A DNA stretch of 64,000 bases, from positions 2,305,001 to 2,369,000 of the forward strand of contig NZ_CP089985.1 in NCBI RefSeq assembly GCF_021390155.1, given 5' to 3'. Position 1 is the first letter of the stretch, and each line of letters starts with the position of its first letter. The stretch comes from Pseudomonas sp. HN11 (GTDB lineage: Bacteria; Pseudomonadota; Gammaproteobacteria; Pseudomonadales; Pseudomonadaceae). The notes under the pieces were generated by a model that worked only from the letters and a program-made list of their open reading frames with translations, made no database searches and was not told the DNA's origin. A program made the translations under genes and the position numbers. This document shows, piece by piece, positions 52,027 to 61,155 of this stretch.

Positions 52027-52174
52027 GGCGCTCTCAAAGCCGGGAAACAGGCCCGCAGACTAGCGCCGGCAGTTGACCGATTGGCGACTGAAACTCCCGA
52101 GGATTTTCAATACGACTGACATGTGTTCTTGCAACACTGCGCCACGAATTGCACTCAAGCCAAGGAATGTCGAG

Positions 52175-52624
52175 ATGGATATCGCGCGCCTAACGTCCCC
52201 ATTGCCAGGCTCTCGCGGCCAGCGTGGCTTCACCTTGATCGAGATCATGGTGGTGGTGGTCATCCTCGGGATCCTGGCCGCCATGGTGGTGCCCAAGGTG
52301 CTGGATCGGCCGGACCAGGCACGGGCCACGGCGGCCAAGCAGGACATCGGCGGGTTGATGCAAGCGCTGAAGCTCTATCGCCTCGACCACGGCGCCTACC
52401 CAAGCATGAACCAGGGGTTGAAAGTGCTGGTGGAGCGCCCGGCGGATGCGAAGAACAGCAACTGGCGCGCCTACCTGGAGCGTTTGCCCAATGATCCGTG
52501 GGGCAACCCTTATCACTACCTCAACCCAGGTGCCAACGGGGAAGTGGATGTGTTTTCGCTCGGCGCCGATGGCCAGCCGGATGGCGAGGGTGTGAATGCC
52601 GATATCGGCTCCTGGCAGCTGTAA
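52175..52624 (+). CDS. hxcT: Type II secretion major pseudopilin GspG (HxcT)
   Basis: A 149-residue major pseudopilin. After an 18-residue leader (MDIARLTSPLPGSRGQRG) follows FTLIEIMVVVVILGILAAMVVPKV. The head is diagnostic of GspG: KQDIGGLMQALKLYRLDHGAYPS, GLKVLVERP, and LPNDPWGNPYHYLNPG with the calcium site near the end (LGADGQPDGEGVNADI). The ATG at 52175 follows AAGGA. Confidence 0.95.
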   Translation: MDIARLTSPLPGSRGQRGFTLIEIMVVVVILGILAAMVVPKVLDRPDQARATAAKQDIGGLMQALKLYRLDHGAYPSMNQGLKVLVERPADAKNSNWRAYLERLPNDPWGNPYHYLNPGANGEVDVFSLGADGQPDGEGVNADIGSWQL

Positions 52625-52632
52625 GGCCCATC

Positions 52633-53502
52633 ATGAAACAGTATTCGCCCCCAGCGGCGAAGCAGCGTGGCATGGCGATTATCAGCGCTTTGCTGATCGC
52701 GGCGGTGGTGGCGGTCCTGGCCGGCGCCATGCTCACGCGCCAGACCGTGTTCACCCGCAGCCTGGAAGCCGAGCAACTGCGCATCCAGGGCCAATGGCTG
52801 TTGCAGGGTGGCCTTGAACGCAGTCGGCAGATGCTCTGGGACGCGCGCCAGAAGGACGTGTTGACCCGCCTCGATCAACCCTGGGCCCGTGCCCAACGGG
52901 GTGATTTTGAGGGGCGCATCGAGGACGAGCAGGGCAAGTTCAACCTGCGCAACCTGGTCAATCGCCAACAGGTGGATACCGAGCAGTTGCAGAGCTTTGA
53001 GCGGCTGTGCCGATTGATCGGAGTCGACCCGGCGGTGAGCCGGCGTATCAGCCAGCGAGTGATCGCTTCTTATGAACCGCCCGCCAAATACCCGATGCTG
53101 CGCAGCCTGGATGACCTGAGCGGCATCAAAGGTCTCGACCCCGTCGTGCTGCAACGCATGCAGGCCTACATCAGCGTGTTGCCCAGCCCTACCTGGGTCA
53201 ATGGCAACACTGCCAGCGCCGAAGTGCTCAGCGCGGTGGTGCCACAGCTCAGCCTGTCCCAGGCCCATGGGCTGGTGGCCGAGCGTGACAGTGGGCAGTG
53301 GTTCATCAACCGTGGGGATTTCGTCAACCGTCTGCGCCTGCCCCAAGTGGCTGTGGACACGGTACAGGTGGGCATTACCAGTGAGTGGTTCCGCGTGAAG
53401 GGCCAGGCGCGCCGTGAACAGCGGCGAGTGGTGATCGATGCGCTGTTGCATCGTCCCGAAGACCGCCAGCCGCGCGTGATCTGGTCGCGGGTGGGCGTAT
53501 GA
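52633..53502 (+). CDS. hxcX: Type II secretion minor pseudopilin GspK (HxcX)
   Basis: A 289-residue GspK. The leader ends at RG, followed by MAIISALLIAAVVAVLAGAML without the +5 Glu, as is normal for GspK. The head has LQGGLERSRQMLW, EDEQGKFNLRNLV and helix-hairpin segments (LDDLSGIKGLDPVVLQRMQAYISVLP). It caps the pseudopilus tip. Eight bases separate it from hxcT; its stop overlaps hxcY (ATGA). Confidence 0.93.
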   Translation: MKQYSPPAAKQRGMAIISALLIAAVVAVLAGAMLTRQTVFTRSLEAEQLRIQGQWLLQGGLERSRQMLWDARQKDVLTRLDQPWARAQRGDFEGRIEDEQGKFNLRNLVNRQQVDTEQLQSFERLCRLIGVDPAVSRRISQRVIASYEPPAKYPMLRSLDDLSGIKGLDPVVLQRMQAYISVLPSPTWVNGNTASAEVLSAVVPQLSLSQAHGLVAERDSGQWFINRGDFVNRLRLPQVAVDTVQVGITSEWFRVKGQARREQRRVVIDALLHRPEDRQPRVIWSRVGV

Positions 53503-54557
53503 AGCGCTTGCGCATCCGCTTGCCGCCGCTGGATCAGTTGACCGCTGAAAGCCAGGTCACGTTTGCCTGGCTGGAGCGTGGCGTGGTCGTTGAAGAGGGT
53601 TATTCAAGCCTGGCGCAGCTGGGCAAGTCCCGCCAGGCCGTGGACTGTTTCCTGCACCCGCGCGACAGCCTGCTCACCAGCCTGGAGCTGCCACCGCTGC
53701 CCGCCGCAAAAACGGCGGCGGCCGTAGCCTGTGCCGCGCAGGCACTGATCCTCGGCCCGGTGGAACAAGTGCAGGTGGCCCACGGCCCGCGCGAAAGCGA
53801 TGGGCGTGTGCAAGTCGCTTGGGTGCCCAAGGCCGGGTTGGAGCGGATTGCCCAGTTGCCACTCAAGCTGCACGGCCTGTACCCGGCACCCTTCGCCTTG
53901 CCGGTGGGCGCTGCGGCGTTGGATGACGGCTATCTGCTAACACGTGAAAGCCTGCAACAAGGCGCGGTGCACCCGCTAGGCTTGCAGGCGCTGGATATGC
54001 CACTGGTTGAAGCGTCGCAGCGTTGGAGTGGAGTTGTACCCACTTGGGGCTTGCACGGCCGTCTCAGCCAACCTTCGACTGTAGGATGGGGCAGGGCGCT
54101 GGCTTGCGTCGCGCTCGCCATCGCCATCTGGACCCTCGGCCTCAACCTGTACGCCGCACGTCAGGTGGAGGAAGGCCAACGCCTTAAAGCGTTGATGAAC
54201 CAACAGGTGCGACAGGCGTTTCCCGAGTTGCCGGTGGTGCTCAACCCCTTGCAGCAAGCCCGTCAGCAATTGGCCGCACGCCAGACCGGCGCCGCCGCCG
54301 CCCCCAGCCAACGCTTTACCAGCCTGCTGCAATTGGCCGGCAGCAACCTGCCGTTCATGGTCGGCAGCGTCGACAGCCTGACTTTTGAACAGGGGCGTCT
54401 GCACGTGGAATTGCTCGCCGACAGCCGTAACCCGACCGCCGAGGGTGAGTGGCAGACGGCGTTGGCCCAGGCCGGAATTACCGCCAGCCGCGATGAGCAT
54501 GCCTGGACAATTGCCCCTGCACAGGCTGCAGAAAAGCCTGGAGCCGGCGATGAATAA
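53499..54557 (+). CDS. hxcY: Type II secretion assembly protein GspL (HxcY)
   Basis: A 352-residue GspL. The N-terminal cytoplasmic part (about 1-190, actin-like; CFLHPRDSLLTSLELPPLPAAKTAAAVACAAQ) binds the GspE ATPase. One membrane helix lies at about 197-217 (ALACVALAIAIWTLGLNLYA), then a periplasmic ferredoxin-like domain. It joins the ATPase to the membrane platform. The gspM start lies within its last eight bases. Confidence 0.9.
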   Translation: MKRLRIRLPPLDQLTAESQVTFAWLERGVVVEEGYSSLAQLGKSRQAVDCFLHPRDSLLTSLELPPLPAAKTAAAVACAAQALILGPVEQVQVAHGPRESDGRVQVAWVPKAGLERIAQLPLKLHGLYPAPFALPVGAAALDDGYLLTRESLQQGAVHPLGLQALDMPLVEASQRWSGVVPTWGLHGRLSQPSTVGWGRALACVALAIAIWTLGLNLYAARQVEEGQRLKALMNQQVRQAFPELPVVLNPLQQARQQLAARQTGAAAAPSQRFTSLLQLAGSNLPFMVGSVDSLTFEQGRLHVELLADSRNPTAEGEWQTALAQAGITASRDEHAWTIAPAQAAEKPGAGDE

Positions 54558-55062
54558 AGTGCCGCGACTGCGCAGCCAGGCCCAGGTGTTCTGGAACGGC
54601 CTTGCCCTGCGCGAAAAACGCCTGCTCGGCGGTGCCGGACTGGTGCTGGTGAGCCTGCTGACCTGGTTGATGCTGGTGCAGCCCGCGTTGAAGAAGATTG
54701 ATTACTGGCAGGCCGAAACCCCCAAGCTGCGCGCCCAGGCAGAAGCCTTGCAGGTGTTGTTGCAGGATGTCGCCGCACCCCGTCAAGGCGATGAAATCAC
54801 GCTGCGCCAGGCCTTGGATGGCGCAGGACTGCAAGGCCATTACCAGTTGCGGGCGCTGGAGCCCACGGGTTGGTGGCTGACCTTCGACAACGCCCCGGCC
54901 GATGTCGTGGTGGGGTGGCTGCTGGGCACTGCCCGTTCGTTTTCCCTGGAGGTGTCCGAGGCGCGATTGCAGCGCGCCCTCGACACCGTCGACAACTCGG
55001 CCGGCACTGTGTCCGGGACCGTTCGCATGGATCAGGCGCTTGGCGCTAAGGAAGCTTCATGA
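54550..55062 (+). CDS. hxcZ: Type II secretion protein GspM (HxcZ)
   Basis: A 170-residue GspM: short cytoplasmic start, membrane helix at about 27-47 (LLGGAGLVLVSLLTWLMLVQP), and a periplasmic domain (LRQALDGAGLQGHYQLRALEPTGWWLTFDNAPADVVVGWL). It dimerises with GspL. The ATG at 54550 overlaps the gspL end; the stop overlaps hxcQ (ATGA). Confidence 0.9.
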   Translation: MNKVPRLRSQAQVFWNGLALREKRLLGGAGLVLVSLLTWLMLVQPALKKIDYWQAETPKLRAQAEALQVLLQDVAAPRQGDEITLRQALDGAGLQGHYQLRALEPTGWWLTFDNAPADVVVGWLLGTARSFSLEVSEARLQRALDTVDNSAGTVSGTVRMDQALGAKEAS

Positions 55063-57359
55063 AGTGGTCAGTTCCCCCGTTTCGTCTGGTCGCGCCGTTG
55101 CTGGTGCTGGCCCTCGGCGCATGCAGCAGCCAGGAGGCTGCCAAGCCGTTGCTGGTGGACAGCGAACTCGGCCAGCCGCTTGCCGACACGCGTGGCAGCG
55201 GCGAGGGCTTGCAGGATCGTCTTCGCGAACCGGCCCCCAAACCGCCCGTGCAACACCGAGTGACCAGCAGCGCCCGCGGACACGCTCCGGCACCGATCAA
55301 GGCACGCAACCCGTTGGGCGACCAGCCAGTGCAGCTTAATTTCGTCGACGCCGATATCCAGGCGGTGGTGCGCGCATTGTCCCGCGCCACCGGCCAGCAA
55401 TTCCTGGTGGACCCGCGTGTGAAGGGCAACCTTACCCTGGTCAGCGAGGGCCAGGTGCCGGCGCACCAGGCCTACGACATGCTGCTGGCGGCGCTGCGCA
55501 TGCATGGCTTCAGCGTGGTCGACGTGGGCGGCGTGGCCCAGGTGGTGCCCGAAGCCGATGCCAAATTGCTCGGCGGGCCGATCTACAGCGCCGGCAGCAG
55601 CGGCATGCAGACGCGTACCTTCCGCCTGCAGTATGAAAACGCGGTGAACCTTATCCCGGTGCTGCGTCCCATCGTGTCGCCGAACAACCCGATCAACGCC
55701 TACCCCGGCAACAACAGCATCGTCATCACTGACTACGCGGAAAACCTGGCGCGGGTGGCGCAGATCATCAACGGCATCGACACCCCCAGCGCCATCGACA
55801 CCGATGTGGTGATGGTGCAGAACGGCATCGCTGTGGACATCGCGGCCATGGTCTCCGAACTGCTGGAAACCCAGGGCGCCGACCAGACCCAGAAGATCAA
55901 CGTGATCGGCGACCCACGTTCCAACTCGATCATCATCCGTTCCGGCAGCCCGGAACGCACCGAGCTGGCGCGCAACCTGATCTACAAACTCGACAATGCC
56001 CAGAGCAATCCCAGCAACATGCATGTGGTGTACCTTCGCAACGCCCAGGCGGGCAAACTGGCCCAGTCGCTGCGTGGGTTGCTCACTGGCGAGAGTGACT
56101 CCGGCGTCAGCGACGATGCCCGTAGCAAGCTCAGCGTCATGGGCGGCAATGGCAAGAACACCCAAGGCGCGAGCAACGCGCAAAACAGCAGCGGTACCCC
56201 CACCGGCAGTGGTGTGCAATCCGGTTACGGTCAATCCACGGGTTCAACCGACATCTCCAGTGGTACCTCCAAAGATCAAGAAACCGCGTTCAGCGCCGGG
56301 GGCGTGACCATCCAGGCCGACGCCACCACCAACACCTTGCTGATCTCCGCGCCGGACCCGCTGTACCGCAACCTGCGCGAAGTCATCGACATGCTCGACC
56401 AGCGCCGCGCCCAGGTGGTGATCGAAAGCCTGATCGTAGAAGTCGGCGAAGACGATGCCACTGAATTCGGCGTGCAGTGGCAGGCCGGTAATCTCGGTGG
56501 CAAGGGTGGGTTTGGTGGGGTCAACTTGGGCGGTAGCGGTGTGAACAGTGCGCCCACCAGCAAGACCAGTATCGACGTGTTGCCCAAGGGGCTGAACGTG
56601 GGCTTGGTCAACGGTACGGTGGATATTCCCGGTATCGGCAAGGTGCTCGACCTCAAGGTGTTGGCTCGGGCGTTGAAAAGCAAAGGCGGCACCAACGTGC
56701 TGTCGACGCCGAACCTGCTGACGCTGGACAACGAAGCGGCGAGTATTTTTGTGGGGCAGACGATTCCGTTTGTCACCGGCAGTTATGTGACTGGCGGCGG
56801 GGGCACCAGCAACAACCCGTTCCAGACGGTGCAGCGTGAGGAGGTGGGGTTGAAGCTGAATGTGCGGCCGCAGATTTCCGAGGGAGGCACGGTGAAGCTG
56901 GATATCTACCAGGAGGTCAGTACGGTGGATACGCGGGCGTCGGTGGAGGCGGGGACGGTGACCAACAAGCGGGCGATCGATACCAGTATTTTGCTGGATG
57001 ACGGGCAGATCATGGTGCTCGGCGGGTTGCTGCAGGATGGGTATAGCCAGAGTAATGATGCGGTGCCGTGGTTGTCGGATATTCCGGGGTTGGGGGCGTT
57101 GTTCAGGAATGAAAAGCGCAGTGTGAACAAGACCAATCTGATGGTGTTTTTGCGGCCTTACATTATTCGGGACAGTGGGGCGGGGCGCAGTATTACGTTG
57201 AATCGGTATGAGTTTATGCGCCGTGCGCAGGGGGGGTTGCAGCCGGAGCATAGTTGGGCGATGCCGGATGTGCAGGCGCCGCAGTTGCCTTCGGTGGAGA
57301 AGGCGATTCCTGGGCAGCAGGGGCCGCGGGCGGTGATCAGGGCGGTGCCCGCGCGATGA
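55059..57359 (+). CDS. hxcQ: Type II secretion secretin GspD, lipoprotein type (HxcQ)
   Basis: A 766-residue secretin that forms the outer-membrane gate. The N-terminus is a lipoprotein signal (lipobox LGAC, Cys about residue 22). P. aeruginosa HxcQ is likewise a lipid-anchored, self-targeting secretin, so no pilotin is needed. N0-N3 domains follow (QPVQLNFVDADIQAVVRALSRATGQQFLVDPRVKGNLTLVS is N0), with a Gly/Ser/Asn-rich insert at about 360-415. The C-terminal secretin domain has GTNVLSTPNLLTLDNEAASIFVGQTIPF and the late DDGQIMVLGGLLQDGYSQS. Codon use near its 3' end is more GTG/GGG-rich than at its start. Confidence 0.95.
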   Translation: MKWSVPPFRLVAPLLVLALGACSSQEAAKPLLVDSELGQPLADTRGSGEGLQDRLREPAPKPPVQHRVTSSARGHAPAPIKARNPLGDQPVQLNFVDADIQAVVRALSRATGQQFLVDPRVKGNLTLVSEGQVPAHQAYDMLLAALRMHGFSVVDVGGVAQVVPEADAKLLGGPIYSAGSSGMQTRTFRLQYENAVNLIPVLRPIVSPNNPINAYPGNNSIVITDYAENLARVAQIINGIDTPSAIDTDVVMVQNGIAVDIAAMVSELLETQGADQTQKINVIGDPRSNSIIIRSGSPERTELARNLIYKLDNAQSNPSNMHVVYLRNAQAGKLAQSLRGLLTGESDSGVSDDARSKLSVMGGNGKNTQGASNAQNSSGTPTGSGVQSGYGQSTGSTDISSGTSKDQETAFSAGGVTIQADATTNTLLISAPDPLYRNLREVIDMLDQRRAQVVIESLIVEVGEDDATEFGVQWQAGNLGGKGGFGGVNLGGSGVNSAPTSKTSIDVLPKGLNVGLVNGTVDIPGIGKVLDLKVLARALKSKGGTNVLSTPNLLTLDNEAASIFVGQTIPFVTGSYVTGGGGTSNNPFQTVQREEVGLKLNVRPQISEGGTVKLDIYQEVSTVDTRASVEAGTVTNKRAIDTSILLDDGQIMVLGGLLQDGYSQSNDAVPWLSDIPGLGALFRNEKRSVNKTNLMVFLRPYIIRDSGAGRSITLNRYEFMRRAQGGLQPEHSWAMPDVQAPQLPSVEKAIPGQQGPRAVIRAVPAR

Positions 57360-57725
57360 GTATCTTTCACCGAGTACATATCCGTTGCTGCGGTAACGGC
57401 CACTTAGGGTTCCGCTCTTACAGCGGGTCACTTTTGGCAAACGCCCCAAAAGTAACCAAAAGGTCTTCGCCCCACCACTCGGCACCTCGCCTAGGCTCGG
57501 TGTGCCCTCACTCCGGCTTTGGAGCGTGGGCCGCCGCGATGGGCCATCCTTGGCCCAGCGCGGCTAACCCGGCGTCCTGCCGGGTTACCGACGCTCCAAA
57601 GCCTGCGTTCGGCCAGCGTGGTTTTACGGGGCGCCTAAGATCAAAAGCAAAAGCCAGAGCCAAAGCAAAAGCAGAGCGCGGCGGCCTTAGAGCCGACCGG
57701 TATCTGACTGTCGAACTCGGTCAAA

Positions 57726-57830
57726 TGTGGGAGCTGGCTTGCCTGCGAAAGTATCACCTGGGTGTAGCTGACTCACCGAGGTGCCTGCATCGCAGCGATG
57801 CGGCAATCCGACAAGCCAGATCCTACAAGA
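57726..57830. repeat. Degenerate REP doublet inside the nested element
   Basis: GTGGGAGCTGGCTTGCCTGC at 57726-57745 is a REP variant. A decayed inverse copy (AAGCCAGATCCTACAA, 57815-57830) stands about 70 bases later, with GCATCGCAGCGATGC between. Confidence 0.6.
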
Positions 57831-57880
57831 CCGCGTATGCCTTTGCTCCACACCACTCAAGCCGGCTGTCAGGCCGCTGT

Positions 57881-57928
57881 GCTTTTGCTTTTGCTTTTGA
57901 TCTTGATCTTGATCTTGATTTTGATCTT
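57881..57928. repeat. Tandem hexanucleotide tract
   Basis: Eight hexamers in a row: three GCTTTT, three GATCTT, one GATTTT and one GATCTT. A shorter, decayed inverse tract (AAAAGC units) is at 57641-57672, so the two could pair. Confidence 0.85.
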
Positions 57929-58212
57929 AGGCGCCCCGTCAAACACGCTGGCCGGAATTCGACAGGGATTTGGGGGGTAAACCGGCAGGGATGCCGGTTT
58001 AGCCGCCCCGCGCCATGGATGGCGCGTGGCGGCGGCCCCCCAAATGCCTGTCGGATTCCGGGCACACCGAGCGTGAGCGAGGTGCCGAGTGTTGGGGCAA
58101 GAGCGTTTTGCTTACTTTTGCGCTCTTCAAAAGTGAGCCGCTGTAAGAGCGGAACCATAAGCCGCCGTTACCGCAGCAACGGATATGTACACCCCTCCAA
58201 AGGGCAAACCCA

Positions 58213-59631
58213 ATGAGCCTATTGCCGTACGCCTGGGCCAAATCCCAACGCATCCTCCTGCGCCCCAGCGCCGAAGGCATGCTACTAACCGTGTGCCCCT
58301 CCACCCCCGGCTGGTCCATCAGCGAAGTCCACCGCCAATTCGGCCAGACCCACCTCGAACACGTCCGTGACGACGAACTCGACGGACTGCTCGCCAGCGC
58401 CTACGCCGACACCGGCAGCGCCGCGGCCGTAGTGGGCGCCGCCGAAAACGAGGTCGACCTCGACCGCCTCATGCAAGACATGCCCGAAATCACCGACCTG
58501 CTCGACACCCAGGACGGCGCGCCGGTGATCCGCATGATCAACGCCTTGCTCACCCAGGCCGCCCGCGACGAAGCCAGCGACATCCACATCGAACCCTACG
58601 AAACCCATTCCGTGGTGCGCTACCGCGTTGACGGCACCCTGCGTGACGTGGTCACGCCACGCAAGGCACTGCATGGCGCACTGGTGTCGCGCATCAAGAT
58701 CATGGCCCAACTCGATATCGCTGAAAAACGCCTGCCCCAAGACGGTCGTATTGCCCTGCGCGTAGCCGGGCGGCCCATCGACATTCGTGTGTCTACGGTG
58801 CCTACCGGGCATGGCGAAAGAGTCGTCATGCGCCTGCTGGACAAACAGGCCGGGCGCCTGCAACTGGAAACCCTGGGTATGGAGCCGCAGCTGCTGGCAC
58901 GCCTGGATACGTTGATCCGCCAACCCCACGGCATCGTGCTGGTCACCGGCCCCACCGGCAGCGGCAAGACCACCAGCCTGTACGCGGCCTTGGCGCGGCT
59001 GGATGCGAGCACCAGCAATATCCTCACCGTGGAAGACCCGGTGGAATACGACCTGCCGGGCATCAGCCAGATCCAGGTCAACGCCAAGATCGACATGACC
59101 TTCGGCCTGGCCCTGCGTGCGATCCTGCGCCAGGACCCGGATATCATCATGATCGGTGAAATCCGTGACCTGGAAACCGCACAAATCGCCGTGCAGGCAT
59201 CGCTCACCGGTCACTTGGTATTGGCGACCTTGCACACCAACGACGCGGTGTCGGCGGTCAATCGGCTGATCGATATGGGCGTCGAACCGTTCCTGCTGGC
59301 CTCATCGTTACTCGGGGTGCTGGCCCAACGCCTGGTGCGTCGCCTGTGCCCGCACTGCAAGCAGGAAGACCCGGCCGCGCCTGGCACCTGGCGGCCGGTG
59401 GGCTGCGCGCAGTGCAACCAGATCGGTTACAGCGGCCGAACCGGTATCCATGAGTTGTTTTGCGTCGATGACGATGTGCGCAGCCTGATTCACCAGGGCG
59501 CCAACGAGCAGGACTTGCGCCTGGCCGCGCGCCGTGCCGGGATGTTCAGCATGCGTGAAGACGGCGAGCGCTGGGTGCGCAGCGGCGCCACCGCGCCGGA
59601 AGAAATCCTGCGTGTGACGCGGGACGCCTGA
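58213..59631 (+). CDS. hxcR: Type II secretion ATPase GspE (HxcR)
   Basis: A 472-residue secretion ATPase. Walker A GPTGSGKTTS (about 246-255), Asp box (TVEDPVEYDLPGISQIQV), Walker B DPDIIMIGEIRD and His box (LTGHLVLATLHTNDA) are present. A zinc site CPHC...CAQC lies near 380-400. It drives pseudopilus assembly from the cytoplasm, bound to GspL. SD AAGGG. It stands after the 817-bp element, so it may need its own promoter or read-through. Confidence 0.95.
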   Translation: MSLLPYAWAKSQRILLRPSAEGMLLTVCPSTPGWSISEVHRQFGQTHLEHVRDDELDGLLASAYADTGSAAAVVGAAENEVDLDRLMQDMPEITDLLDTQDGAPVIRMINALLTQAARDEASDIHIEPYETHSVVRYRVDGTLRDVVTPRKALHGALVSRIKIMAQLDIAEKRLPQDGRIALRVAGRPIDIRVSTVPTGHGERVVMRLLDKQAGRLQLETLGMEPQLLARLDTLIRQPHGIVLVTGPTGSGKTTSLYAALARLDASTSNILTVEDPVEYDLPGISQIQVNAKIDMTFGLALRAILRQDPDIIMIGEIRDLETAQIAVQASLTGHLVLATLHTNDAVSAVNRLIDMGVEPFLLASSLLGVLAQRLVRRLCPHCKQEDPAAPGTWRPVGCAQCNQIGYSGRTGIHELFCVDDDVRSLIHQGANEQDLRLAARRAGMFSMREDGERWVRSGATAPEEILRVTRDA

Positions 59632-60842
59632 TGAATCGCTATCGCTATGAGGCCGCCGATGCCAACGGCAAAATCGAGGCCGGGCATGTGGACGCCGACA
59701 GCCAGAGCGCGGCATTTGCCAGCCTGCGTGGCCGGGGTTTGACCGCGTTGCTGGTGCAGAACGAGAGCAATCAGCAGGCAGCGGCTGGCAGCAGCCTTTT
59801 CAGTGCCAAGCTGTCGGACAACGACCTCGCCTGGGCCACGCGGCAACTGGCGAGCCTGCTGGGCGCGAGCCTGCCGTTGGAAGCCGCGTTGAGTGCCACG
59901 GTGGAGCAGGCCGAGAAAAAACACATCGCCCAGACCTTGAGCGCGGTGCGCGCCGACGTGCGTGGTGGCATGCGCCTGGCGGATGCGCTGGCAGCGCGGC
60001 CAAGGGACTTTCCGTCGATCTACCGCGCGTTGATTGCGGCGGGAGAGGAGTCCGGCGACCTGGCCCAGGTGATGGAGCGTCTGGCCGACTACATCGAGGA
60101 ACGCAACAACCTGCGTGGCAAGATCCTCACTGCGTTTATCTACCCCGGCGTGGTGGGGCTGGTGTCCATCGGCATTGTGATTTTCCTGCTGAGCTACGTG
60201 GTGCCGCAGGTAGTCAGTGCGTTTTCCCAGGCGCGCCAGGACCTGCCGGGGCTGACTCTGGCGATGCTGAACGCCAGCGACTTCATCCGTGCCTGGGGTT
60301 GGCTGTGTTTTGCCGCAATCGTCGGTGGTTTCTGGGGCTGGCGCCTGTATTTGCGTAACCCGGTGGCGCGTCTGAATTGGCATAGCCGGGTGTTGCGCCT
60401 GCCGCTGATCGGGCGTTTTGTGCTGGGCCTGAACACCGCGCGATTTGCCTCGACCCTGGCGATTCTCGGCGGTGCCGGGGTGCCGCTGTTGCGCGCCCTG
60501 GAAGCGGCGCGGCAGACCCTGTCCAATGACCGTCTGAGCCAGTGCGTCAACGACGCCACCGCCAAGGTGCGCGAAGGCGTCAACCTGGCCCCGGCGCTGG
60601 CGGTGGAAAAGGTCTTCCCGCCGGTGCTAATCCACCTGATCGCCAGCGGCGAGAAAACCGGCTCGTTGCCGCCGATGCTGGAGCGCGCGGCGCAGACCCT
60701 GTCGCGGGATATCGAACGCCGCGCCATGGGCATGACCGCGCTGCTGGAGCCGCTGATGATCGTGGTGATGGGCGCCGTGGTGCTGGTAATCGTCATGGCG
60801 GTGCTGTTGCCGATCATTGAAATAAATCAACTGGTCACTTAG
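59631..60842 (+). CDS. hxcS: Type II secretion platform protein GspF (HxcS)
   Basis: A 403-residue inner-membrane platform protein with two T2SSF repeats (about 65-190 and 268-390) and three membrane helices (near 165-190, 218-240 and 370-395). Markers include LASLLGASLPLEAALSATVEQAEK, GVVGLVSIGIVIFLLSYVVPQVV and the mirrored second repeat (TLAILGGAGVPLLRALEAARQTLSN). The start overlaps the hxcR stop by one base. Confidence 0.95.
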   Translation: MNRYRYEAADANGKIEAGHVDADSQSAAFASLRGRGLTALLVQNESNQQAAAGSSLFSAKLSDNDLAWATRQLASLLGASLPLEAALSATVEQAEKKHIAQTLSAVRADVRGGMRLADALAARPRDFPSIYRALIAAGEESGDLAQVMERLADYIEERNNLRGKILTAFIYPGVVGLVSIGIVIFLLSYVVPQVVSAFSQARQDLPGLTLAMLNASDFIRAWGWLCFAAIVGGFWGWRLYLRNPVARLNWHSRVLRLPLIGRFVLGLNTARFASTLAILGGAGVPLLRALEAARQTLSNDRLSQCVNDATAKVREGVNLAPALAVEKVFPPVLIHLIASGEKTGSLPPMLERAAQTLSRDIERRAMGMTALLEPLMIVVMGAVVLVIVMAVLLPIIEINQLVT

Positions 60843-61155
60843 CTCACCCGACCGACCTCGGGTTCCTCATTGCGTCACATTTGCGCACCCGCGTGGCCTC
60901 CAGCCACGCCTGCTGAAACCTCGCTGTCACCTACGCCGAAACCGCTCGGAACCGTGACCAAAACACCCGAGAATCTTTTTAAAAATCAAGGCGTTCCTCC
61001 CGAGGTTTTTTCCCATAACCGTCATCGGAAACTGCGACTTTCTCTCCCATGGTTTAACCCCTGGCCGCCCCCGCAAAAGGGCTTGGGACCGAAGCCATGG
61101 CGTCATGCAAGAGCCCTCTACCCAAACGTACAAACACGACGAAAGGAGATTCTTC
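60843..61155. other. Gap between hxcS and the DING gene
   Basis: The 313 bases hold no credible gene. A hairpin with two perfect 7-base arms (GCGTGGC and GCCACGC, 60891-60909) may act as processing or termination site after hxcS, though no T run follows. The remainder is expected to carry the promoter of the DING gene, but no clear Pho box was found by eye. Confidence 0.5.

Larger units (their letters stand above)
57374..58190. repeat. 817-bp non-coding element with nested inverted repeats
   Basis: It fills the gap between hxcQ and hxcR. The outer arms, 57374-57506 and 58061-58190, are imperfect inverted copies of about 130 bases; both ends read GTACATATCC inwards. Inner arms at 57624-57675 and 57881-57938 are also inverted (GGGGCGCCTAAGATC and hexamer tracts). 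A degenerate REP doublet lies in the centre. Reading frames inside are low-complexity and cross the palindromes, so no protein is supported. It looks like a non-autonomous, MITE-like insertion. No target-site duplication was evident by eye. Confidence 0.75.

Noticed and set aside
55068..57485. Two long frames (388 and 413 codons) antisense to the secretin gene
   Set aside because: His/Arg-rich shadow products with no domain; hxcQ on the plus strand is certain.
57881..57928. CRISPR-like repeats
   Set aside because: The units are contiguous hexamers without spacers and no cas gene is near.
57254..58216. 320-codon frame across the nested repeat element, including a Leu/Ile-rich stretch
   Set aside because: It overlaps the hxcQ end and both palindromic arms; the Leu/Ile run is only the translated hexamer tract.
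60843..61155. Pho box before the DING gene
   Set aside because: CTGTCAC near 60924 and CGTCAT near 61020 exist, but neither has a second copy at the 11-base distance.
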